DNA of 42,710 nucleotides from Avibacterium gallinarum (GTDB lineage Bacteria; Pseudomonadota; Gammaproteobacteria; Enterobacterales; Pasteurellaceae). The notes beneath the pieces are model-generated. The model was not told the DNA's origin and searched no databases. It was given only the letters and a program-made list of their open reading frames with translations. Below are positions 36,067 to 42,710 of the stretch, one piece after another. How positions within the stretch are numbered: position 1 is the stretch's first letter; every line of letters begins with the position of its first letter. Position numbers and translations under genes: made by a program. The stretch spans positions 1 through 42,710 of the forward strand of contig NZ_PQVJ01000008.1 of NCBI RefSeq assembly GCF_002921135.1. Reading direction: 5' to 3'.

Positions 36067-36711
36067 ATGGCGCGTATTATCAAGCCTTTAACTAATACAG
36101 AAATTGAGCGGGCAAAACCACAAAACAAGCCCTACACTTTAACCGATGGCAATGGACTATTTTTACTTATCTCTACTACCGGATCTAAAACTTGGCAATT
36201 TAATTATCACCGCCCCTTTAGCAAAAAACGAACAAAATTCAGCGTAGGCGCATATCCAAGCATTACCCTAGCCCAGGCTCGCGCTAAACGTGAAGAATTT
36301 CGTGCGTTACTTGCTCAAGGTATCGATCCGCAAGAGAAAGCTAAGGAAGAAGAACAGGCTATCAATGAGCAAATAGAGAACAGTTTTTTGTCTGTAGCTG
36401 AAAAGTGGAAAGAGAAAAAAGCATTAGAAATTGAGCCTATCACCTTGAAGAAGAATTGGCGACGCTTGGAAACTTATGTTTTCCCTTTGCTCGGACATTT
36501 GCCCGTTGCTGAAATGCTGCCTAATGTGGTGATTAAATCCCTTGAACCGTTAAGCCAGCAAGGCAAAGGCGACACACTAAAACGCACTATTCGCTTGATA
36601 AACGAGATTTTAAATTATGCTGTGAATTATGGCTTACTGCCTTTTAATCCTTGCGCTAACGTTAATGCAGTATCTAATTTTTTACCACTTCGCCCGCTCT
36701 ACCAATCGTAA
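36067..36711 (+). pseudogene. Truncated tyrosine recombinase (P4-type integrase)
   Basis: 214 aa. The N-terminal DUF4102 arm-binding domain (YTLTDGNGLFLLISTTGSKT, then FNYHRPFSKKRTKFSVGAYP and LAQARAKREEFRALLAQGID) and the core-binding domain (about 105-200, up to NEILNYAVNYGLLPFNPC) are intact. The catalytic domain with the R-H-R-Y residues, normally another 180-200 residues, is missing; after NAVSNF the sequence turns to unrelated residues and stops. GGAG lies 11 nt before the ATG. Sitting 205 bp behind a tRNA-Leu, it marks the insertion point of a former genomic island, most of which is gone. It cannot recombine DNA, but a DNA-binding fragment could be made. Confidence 0.9.
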
Positions 36712-37189
36712 CGGTTGATTAAAACCCCACAATAATATTAGTTTGGTTTTCTTCATTGCTTCAGTAAAAAGACTAGAAACAATCAAATCAAGCTATATAC
36801 TGATGGAAAAAGGGATCTTTTCCGTTCACCATAAACCTAACCGTCAAAAATAGCAGAAATAACACATAATTTTGAATTTTCGTGAAACTTGCATTGGAAG
36901 AAAGCAAGGTAAGCTATAAAGCAAAAATAATAGAAAAAAGAAAGCAAAAAAGTTTTTTATTATTCAAGGTTTGCATTCCTTGCCAAAGTTGTCTAATTCC
37001 CATATAAAACCTCAGACTGTTTGATTACTGCTTGTTTAATATAAAAAACTTGCTTAGAATCTACTGTGATCCCATTCAAATAAATGACTTCTTTGATTTA
37101 TTTTTTCCGATAAATTATTAATGAAAGGTTAAAACTATTATTTACTTTTTATTTTCTTGCTATCAACTATTTTCATTAAGGAGAACAGG
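36712..37189. other. Gene-poor AT-rich stretch after the integrase relic
   Basis: About 480 bp without a convincing gene. On the minus strand a short frame from an ATG near 37003 (MGIRQLWQGMQTLNNKKLF, then a hydrophobic run) with GAGG upstream stops after about 30 codons, and an open, partly hydrophobic frame follows the stop. This might be the ruin of a small membrane or exported protein left from the island. No att-site copy of the tRNA-Leu 3' end was found here. Confidence 0.4.
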
Positions 37190-37687
37190 ATGAAAGTAAC
37201 CAGCCAAGCCATTGAACAAGGCGTCTTTTTGGATAAATATGGAAAACGCGGCACGCAATTTAGCCCAAACGGAATGCCAACTTACTCTATTCCATTTGAA
37301 ATTGAAGATGCACCAGAAGGCACAAAATCTTTCGCAGTGGTGTTAGAAGATAAAGACGCCATTACCGCCAGCGGTTTTGTGTGGATACATTGGCTCATTG
37401 CCAATTTAGAACGCACCTCCGTGCAAGAAAATGAAAGCCAAAGTGCGACAGATTATGTACAAGGCGCAAACAGCTGGGCGAGTGTATTAGGCAAATTCGA
37501 CATCGCTGAAGCCTCATTTTACGGCGGAATGGCACCACCAAATTGCCGCCACCGTTATGAATTAATCGTTTACGCCTTAGACACCAAACTCGATCTTAAA
37601 GCAGGTTTTAGATTTAATGACTTACACTTCGCGATGCAAAATCATATCCTTGCGCAAGCGAGCGTAATGGGCACTTATGATGTTTAA
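37190..37687 (+). CDS. YbhB/YbcL family PEBP-like protein
   Basis: 165 aa from ATG 37190, with AAGGAGAA just upstream; the longer in-frame start at 37157 would add 11 residues from the leader. The PEBP (Raf kinase inhibitor-like) motifs are visible: FAVVLEDKDA near residue 52, FVWIHWLIANL near 66, and a GGMAPPNCRHRYELIVYALD block near 118. There is no signal peptide, so it is probably cytoplasmic like YbhB. Ligand and role are unknown in bacteria. The gene stands alone between the island relic and the repeat block. Confidence 0.9.
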   Translation: MKVTSQAIEQGVFLDKYGKRGTQFSPNGMPTYSIPFEIEDAPEGTKSFAVVLEDKDAITASGFVWIHWLIANLERTSVQENESQSATDYVQGANSWASVLGKFDIAEASFYGGMAPPNCRHRYELIVYALDTKLDLKAGFRFNDLHFAMQNHILAQASVMGTYDV

Positions 37688-37708
37688 GATTAAGTTATAA
37701 AAAATAGT

Positions 37709-37763
37709 AAGTGCGGTGTAATTTTCTGAGATTTTTAAAATCTGAAAAATTTCCACCGCACTT
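37709..37763. terminator. Uptake-signal-pair terminator after the PEBP gene
   Basis: AAGTGCGGTG (37709-37718) pairs with CACCGCACTT (37754-37763), and the internal A/T-rich part (TTTTCTGAGATTTT and AAATCTGAAAA) continues the hairpin. Confidence 0.8.
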
Positions 37764-37803
37764 TATCTTAAATTTTCTATATTAAATTTCGTTTTTCTTT
37801 GGA

Positions 37804-37958
37804 ATTAATAACGGATTTCACTCGTTGAACGACCTACTTTCTTTTGCGTCCCCGAAAGGAGAAAAGTAAAGTTTTAGTTTCATCGTTTCATCGTTAAATC
37901 ACTTTTTTCTTTGTGATTAATAACCAGTTTCGCTCGTTGAGCGACCTACTTTCTTTTG
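37804..37958 (+). repeat. 43-bp imperfect direct repeat
   Basis: Positions 37804-37846 and 37916-37958 are 43-bp copies differing at a few bases, both ending CTACTTTCTTTTG. No coding frame is convincing. Confidence 0.8.
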
Positions 37959-37977
37959 TTTGCTCAAAAGAAAGTAG
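37946..37977. repeat. 13-bp hairpin with TTTGCT loop
   Basis: CTACTTTCTTTTG (37946-37958) and CAAAAGAAAGTAG (37965-37977) are perfect inverted copies. A related imperfect hairpin with GCTTAC/GTAAGC lies near 38497-38535. Confidence 0.85.
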
Positions 37978-38000
37978 ACAAAGAAAAAAGCACCCGACTA

Positions 38001-38111
38001 AATTGCTTATCTTCATTTTTAACAAATTTTCTTAACGAAAAGTAAGCCCATACTCGCTTCGCTGCGTTCAGGCGTTACTTTTCTAAAAATTTGTTAAAAA
38101 TGAAGGCAATT
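38001..38111. repeat. 111-bp interrupted palindrome
   Basis: The arms CTTCATTTTTAACAAATTTT (38011-38030) and 38086-38105 are perfect 20-bp inverted copies. AATTGC/GCAATT extends them outward and GAAAAGTAA/TTACTTTTC inward, so most of the segment can form one long hairpin. An 18-bp inverted copy of part of the left arm (AAATTTTCTTAACGAAAA) recurs at about 38336-38353. No gene is seen. Confidence 0.85.
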
Positions 38112-38144
38112 TACACGGGAGGTTATGATACGCCTTCATATCTC

Positions 38145-38231
38145 GTAGGGTGGGCTTTAGCCCACCATTTTGCCGTTTTCACGCCACGGGTTGCCTATGC
38201 TTTGTTTTAGGTGGGCTAAAGCCCACCCTAC
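38145..38231. repeat. 87-bp element with 22-bp terminal inverted repeats
   Basis: The 22-bp sequence at 38145-38166, starting GTAGGGTGGGC, is repeated exactly in inverted orientation at 38210-38231. Each arm also contains its own small palindrome (GGTGGGCTTTAGCCCACC). The layout is like a MITE or a REP-type dispersed repeat; GTAGGGTGGGC repeats are common between genes in Pasteurellaceae and Neisseria. The open frame across it is a by-product of the repeat. Confidence 0.85.
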
Positions 38232-38612
38232 AATGCTACAATGCTTAATCACATTCCCCGTCCAAACCGCCCGAATGGAGATAAAATCTTTAGGAAAATC
38301 ACGCCGAGCGAGAGCGAAGCGAACATCAGGCTGATTTTTCGTTAAGAAAATTTTATCGGAATGAGGAAAAAGCGAGCTCGTCAAATTTCTCACTTACAGA
38401 CAAGGCATTTTGGCGAAGACAGTACGCCAGTACGGCAAGACAAAATAACGCAGTCTGAAAGTAAGAGAAATTTGACGATGATCGGGGTTCTTTTCTTTGC
38501 TTACTCTCTTTTGGGTAAGCAAAAGAAAGGAAGTCGCCAACGGCGAAATCCGTTAGCTACACCAAGAAAAAAGCAATAAATAAAGTGCAGTGATTTTTCA
38601 ATAATTGTACTG
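38232..38612. other. Rest of the repeat-rich gap before hrpA
   Basis: No gene recognised. It holds the remote inverted copy near 38336-38353, the imperfect hairpin near 38497-38535, and a degenerate uptake signal (AAGTGCAGT) near 38584. The block as a whole (37764-38612) looks like an accretion of small repeats. Confidence 0.6.
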
Positions 38613-41600
38613 CTACCCCATCTCATTAATCACATTCAAAATCCGTTTATCTGAAATAGGATATTTCGTGCCGAGTTGTTGAGCGAATAGGCTGACGCGT
38701 AGTTCCTCGATCATATAAGGGATCTCTGCCACTTCTGCGGGGATTGGCTTAGATTTTGGCAATTTTAATAATAACTGCTGATACGCCTTTTCGACATTTT
38801 CTACCCGCAACATTGCGGCACGATCACGGTTGGGATCTTGCAATAATTTGTCAATGCGTTTATCAATGGCTTGCAAATAACGTAATAAATCTGGCAAGCG
38901 TTGATAGCCCGTTTTCTGCACAAAGTTTGGGTAAATAAGATGATTAATTTGCGCTTTAATATCTGAAAGAGCAAAGGCTAAGGTGAAATCCATTTTGCCT
39001 TTTAAGCGTTTGTTGATTTCAAACACGAGCGTCAAAATCTCTTCCACTTGTTTGGCAATATCCACTGTGGTTTCGTTTAAATTGGCTCGAATGTAATCTT
39101 TTAGGCGTTCAAAATCCTGTTCATTCCACACAAAACCGCCGAAATCTTGCACTAATTTATCCACGGCGCAGGCGATACAATCATCAATCAATTCCAGCAC
39201 TTTGCCAAATGGCGTGAAATACAATCCTAATTTTGATTTGTTGGGCAGTTTTTCGTGCAAATACTTTATCGGTGATGGCACGTTAAGCAATAATAAACGG
39301 CGTAGTCCCTGTTCCATTGCGACAGCTTGCTCAAATTCTGTTTCAAATAATTTGATCCCAACAGAATCTTTTTCGTCCACAATGGCAGGATAGGCTTTGA
39401 TGGTAAAGCCTTGTTTTTTCTGCTCATAATATTGCGGTAATTGGTCGAAATTCCATAAATGAATCCCTGTTTGCTCAATGCCTTCGTCTGCCACCGCTGA
39501 CAAGGTTTCTTGCACTTGCACTTTCAGACTCACTTTGAGTTCATCTAAATTTTTGCTCTCGGCAATTTTCTTACCTTTTTCATTAACCACACGGAATGTC
39601 ATTGTTAAGTGCGGTGGAATTTGCGCGAGATTCCATTCATCAGGGGCAACATAAACACCTGTGATTTTGCGCAATTCCGCAGACAGCGTTTCTAGCAAGG
39701 GTTTGTCCACGTCATTCACGCGGCCAAGAAAGGCTTCCGCATAATTCGGTGCTGGCACAAAATGGCGACGTAATGTTTTTGGTAAGGATTTAATCAGGGC
39801 GATAATCAATTCTTTGCGTAAGCCCGGAATTTGCCAGTCAAAACCCTGCATTTCCACTTGGTTAAGCAATGGCAAAGGAATATGCACTGTTACGCCATCG
39901 GCTTCCATACCCGGTTCAAATTGATAGCTAAGCTTTAATTTTAAATTGCCTTGATGCCAGAAATTAGGGAAATCTAGCTCGCTGACATTGGCGTTATCAT
40001 TGGTGAGAAAGGCTTTTTCAAAATTCAACAATTCAGGATCTTTTTGCCGCGCTTTTTTCCACCAAGTATCAAAATGCTTTTGCGACACCACTTCTGTGCC
40101 AATGCGTTGATCATAAAATTCAAATAAACGGCGTTCGTCCACCAAAATATCTCGGCGGCGCGTTTTATGTTCTAACTCTTCCACTTCGCGAATCAGCCGT
40201 TGATTTTGCAAGAAGAAGGTGTGTTTCGTGTGCCAATTTCCTTCCACCAAGGCAGATTGAATGAAAATCTCACGGCTCACTACGGGATCAATTTTGCCAT
40301 AATTCACAGGGCGGCTTGCCACAATTGGCACACCATAAAGGGTGACTTTTTCATTAGCAATGACTGCCCCTTTGGATTTTGACCAGCGAGGCTCGGCATA
40401 AGATTTTTTCACTAGATGCTGTGCCAATGGCTCAATCCATTCGGGATCGATCTCTGCCACCATTCGTCCCCATAATTTGGAGGTTTCCACTAATTCCGCT
40501 GCCATACACCATTTTGGCTGCTTCTTGAATAGCACGGAATTAGGAAAAATCGCAAAATGAGCGTTTCTTGCGCCTAAATATTGCTGTTTTTCCGCTTCTT
40601 TCATACCAATATGAGAAAGCAAACCCGATAAAAGTGCGGTGTGAATTTGCGGATATTCTGCCGCTTGCGAATTAATCGGCAAGCCCATTTCTCGCACGGT
40701 AAGGCGGATTTGATGATAAATATCTTGCCATTCCCGCACGCGGATATAATTCAAATAATCTTTCTGACACAAACGGCGGAACTGATTTTTGCTCAGAGCC
40801 TTTTGCTGTTCTTGCAGATAATTCCACAAGTTTAAGAACGCGAGAAAATCTGATTTTTTATCCGCAAAACGGCGATGTTTTTCATCTGCCGCTTGTTGTT
40901 TTTCTTGTGGACGTTCTCGCGGATCTTGAATGGAAAGGGCGGCAATGATGATCATCACTTCGTGCAAACAACCGAGCTTCGCCGCTTCAATCATCATTCG
41001 CCCCAAACGAGGATCAACAGGTAGCTGAGCAAGCTGGCGTCCAATCTGGGTGAGCTGACGTTTTTCGCCGTGCTTGGTTTTCACGATTTGGAAGGCTTGT
41101 AATTCCTCCAACAATTTTATGCCGTCTTGAATGTGGCGTTTATCTGGTGCGTCCACAAAAGGAAATGCGTTGATGTCGTCTAGCCCGAGTGCGGTCATTT
41201 GTAAAATGACGGAAGCGAGATTGGTACGCAAAATTTCAGGATCGGTAAATTCTGAGCGCTGATTAAAATCCTCTTCTGAATACAGGCGGATACAAATCCC
41301 TTCAGATACCCGTCCACAACGCCCTTTGCGTTGATTTGCCGAAGCTTGTGAAATCGGCTCAATGGGCAAGCGTTGCACCTTGGTACGGTAACTATAACGG
41401 GAAATGCGCGCCGTGCCGGGGTCAATCACATATTTAATCCCTGGTACAGTTAATGAAGTTTCTGCCACGTTGGTGGCAAGCACGATGCGATTTAAGCCAC
41501 TTGGGTGAAAAATTTTATTTTGCTCTTGTGCCGATAAGCGAGCAAAGAGCGGTAAAATTTCAGTGTGTTTTAAGTGCTGTTTTTCCAAGGCTTCTGCGGT

Positions 41601-42521
41601 GTCACGAATTTCACGCTCACCATTTAGGAAAATCAAAATGTCGCCCCGCCCCTCTGCCTGCAATTCATCAACGGCATTAAGAATGGATTGGATTTGATCT
41701 TGTTCTTCCGTTTCCGCCACAGGGCGATAACGCACTTCCACAGGATAGGTTCGCCCCGAAACTTCAATAATTGGCGCATTATTAAAATGACGCGAGAAAC
41801 GCTCCACATCAATGGTTGCTGAGGTGATAATCACTTTTAAATCTGGGCGTTTTGGCAGCAGCTGTTTTAAATAACCAAGAATAAAATCGTTATTTAGGCT
41901 ACGTTCGTGAGCTTCATCAATGATCAAGGTATCATATTGATTTAAAAAAGGATCACTTTGAATTTCAGCGAGCAAAATACCATCTGTCATCAGCTTAATT
42001 TGGGTGTCATCACTGATTTGATCGTTAAAACGCACCTTATAACCCACCAGCGTTCCTAGCTCACAATGTAGCTCTTCGGCAATGCGTGTTGCCACTGAAC
42101 GTGCGGCAATACGGCGCGGTTGGGTGTGTCCAATCAAGCCTTTTTTTCCACGCCCTAACTCAAGGCACATTTTCGGCAACTGGGTGGTTTTACCTGACCC
42201 TGTTTCCCCTGCAATAATCACTACTTGATTTTGCTCAATGGCTTTGAGAATTTCATCTTTACGCTGGCTTACTGGCAAGTTTTCAGGAAATTCAATTTTT
42301 CCCATCGCACTTTCTCGTTGCTGTAAACGTGCTTGCGCCTGCTGAATTTGTAACTGAATTTCTGCAGCAACTTTTTCTTGGGTTTGTGGATTTTTGATTT
42401 GATGCAGCCCTTTAATTCGCCCTTGCAGACGGCGATAATCCACGTTCATCATCTCCGTTAATTGAGCAAATAAGGCTTTTTGTAATGGGCTAAATGGTTG
42501 TTTGTGTTTTGTATTTTTCAT
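38613..42521 (-). CDS. hrpA: ATP-dependent RNA helicase HrpA (DEAH box)
   Basis: 1302 aa, the usual full length. Motif I is GETGSGKTTQLPK (105-117), DEAH at 202-205 (IIDEAHERSLN), motif III SAT (ITSATIDVERF), and motif VI QRKGRCGRV. The winged-helix, helical-bundle and OB-fold regions of DEAH helicases follow, then the long C-terminal extension peculiar to bacterial HrpA (DUF3418), starting near residue 700. E. coli HrpA processes fimbrial mRNA and helps resolve stalled ribosomes. The gene stands alone, with no strong ribosome site visible at the ATG. Confidence 0.96.
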   Translation of the reverse strand: MKNTKHKQPFSPLQKALFAQLTEMMNVDYRRLQGRIKGLHQIKNPQTQEKVAAEIQLQIQQAQARLQQRESAMGKIEFPENLPVSQRKDEILKAIEQNQVVIIAGETGSGKTTQLPKMCLELGRGKKGLIGHTQPRRIAARSVATRIAEELHCELGTLVGYKVRFNDQISDDTQIKLMTDGILLAEIQSDPFLNQYDTLIIDEAHERSLNNDFILGYLKQLLPKRPDLKVIITSATIDVERFSRHFNNAPIIEVSGRTYPVEVRYRPVAETEEQDQIQSILNAVDELQAEGRGDILIFLNGEREIRDTAEALEKQHLKHTEILPLFARLSAQEQNKIFHPSGLNRIVLATNVAETSLTVPGIKYVIDPGTARISRYSYRTKVQRLPIEPISQASANQRKGRCGRVSEGICIRLYSEEDFNQRSEFTDPEILRTNLASVILQMTALGLDDINAFPFVDAPDKRHIQDGIKLLEELQAFQIVKTKHGEKRQLTQIGRQLAQLPVDPRLGRMMIEAAKLGCLHEVMIIIAALSIQDPRERPQEKQQAADEKHRRFADKKSDFLAFLNLWNYLQEQQKALSKNQFRRLCQKDYLNYIRVREWQDIYHQIRLTVREMGLPINSQAAEYPQIHTALLSGLLSHIGMKEAEKQQYLGARNAHFAIFPNSVLFKKQPKWCMAAELVETSKLWGRMVAEIDPEWIEPLAQHLVKKSYAEPRWSKSKGAVIANEKVTLYGVPIVASRPVNYGKIDPVVSREIFIQSALVEGNWHTKHTFFLQNQRLIREVEELEHKTRRRDILVDERRLFEFYDQRIGTEVVSQKHFDTWWKKARQKDPELLNFEKAFLTNDNANVSELDFPNFWHQGNLKLKLSYQFEPGMEADGVTVHIPLPLLNQVEMQGFDWQIPGLRKELIIALIKSLPKTLRRHFVPAPNYAEAFLGRVNDVDKPLLETLSAELRKITGVYVAPDEWNLAQIPPHLTMTFRVVNEKGKKIAESKNLDELKVSLKVQVQETLSAVADEGIEQTGIHLWNFDQLPQYYEQKKQGFTIKAYPAIVDEKDSVGIKLFETEFEQAVAMEQGLRRLLLLNVPSPIKYLHEKLPNKSKLGLYFTPFGKVLELIDDCIACAVDKLVQDFGGFVWNEQDFERLKDYIRANLNETTVDIAKQVEEILTLVFEINKRLKGKMDFTLAFALSDIKAQINHLIYPNFVQKTGYQRLPDLLRYLQAIDKRIDKLLQDPNRDRAAMLRVENVEKAYQQLLLKLPKSKPIPAEVAEIPYMIEELRVSLFAQQLGTKYPISDKRILNVINEMG

Positions 42522-42710
42522 TGGTTTTATATAGGATCACGTCCGTTTTCATTAGGCGTGAAATGATAAATTGTATGAATGATTTTCAAGATTTTCTGTT
42601 TATCTATTTGTGGGCAAGTTTACTAAAAACAATCAAAAAATAAATAAAATTTGCACCGCACTTTGTTTTTCGTTTTATGCGGACTGACACATAGGTCTGT
42701 CCCTACGAGG
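42522..42710. other. Upstream region of hrpA with uptake signal and dispersed-repeat end
   Basis: Holds no gene. An inverted uptake signal (ACCGCACTT) lies at 42655-42663, and the last 25 bp (ACATAGGTCTGTCCCTACG) resemble the edge of a short dispersed repeat that continues beyond the window. A promoter for hrpA must lie here but no convincing pair of hexamers was found. Confidence 0.45.

Noticed and set aside
38157..38393. Open frame of 78 codons on the minus strand
   Set aside because: It runs across the 87-bp inverted-repeat element; such frames are often annotated in this family but follow from the repeat, and no ribosome site or homologous fold is evident.
36712..38600. Second attachment site copy for the tRNA-Leu island
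   Set aside because: No stretch matching the tRNA-Leu 3' end (CTCGCTCAGAGCACC) was found in this interval.

Overview
The window is chromosomal DNA from a member of the Pasteurellaceae in the Haemophilus influenzae-type uptake-signal group. The 9-mer AAGTGCGGT and its complement occur many times, often as inverted pairs acting as terminators between genes. The gene content (radA, cca, degS, nrdR, pykA, hrpA, secG next to a tRNA-Leu) and the radA-CYTH-DUF47-Pit-YgiM-cca order fit this family. The sequence does not fix the genus; Haemophilus, Aggregatibacter, Pasteurella or Avibacterium are all possible.

Layout. 1-3051: minus-strand S6-family (IgA1 protease-like) autotransporter, cut by the window edge inside a 60-bp tandem repeat. 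3.2-13.8 kb: housekeeping genes: radA and a CYTH/CHAD-like protein, a divergent phosphate transport pair (DUF47 protein, PiT permease), an SH3-domain envelope protein, cca and a DUF1919 protein, then minus-strand yfbR-degS and ribD-nrdR. 14.0-14.9 kb: tehB with one frameshift near its 3' end. 15.0-19.3 kb: a damaged molybdate locus. modABC is present, but ModC ends before the usual Mop domain, modE has an in-frame stop inside its DNA-binding domain, and foreign DNA lies between modA and modE. That DNA holds a relic of a bacteriocin-type ABC exporter, a TnpW-like small transposon gene and an SRPBCC gene with strong Gram-positive-style ribosome sites. 19.4-21.4 kb: metR-azlC-azlD, with overlapping genes. 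21.5-25.6 kb: a TonB-dependent receptor and a frameshifted phosphoethanolamine transferase. 25.7-28.1 kb: metE behind two tandem MetJ boxes. 28.2-29.6 kb: a Sel1-type lipoprotein gene and a fragment of a second copy. 29.6-35.8 kb: nitroreductase, pykA, tRNA-Val, recR, ybaB, topB (with a C10 run near its end) and secG. 35.8-38.6 kb: tRNA-Leu, a truncated tyrosine recombinase (island remnant), a PEBP-family gene and a block of intergenic inverted and direct repeats. 38.6-42.5 kb: hrpA.

The genes form mostly independent functional groups. Methionine control is the clearest shared theme: metE carries a MetJ operator, and its expected activator MetR is encoded 6 kb away with an AzlCD-type amino-acid exporter. 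The molybdate locus is the most unusual part, because three changes all affect its regulation. I see no clear new multi-gene defence or biosynthetic system. The best leads are the foreign insertion between modA and modE, the modE nonsense codon, and the frameshifts or repeat tracts in tehB, the phosphoethanolamine transferase and topB. These could be real lesions, switching loci or sequence errors.
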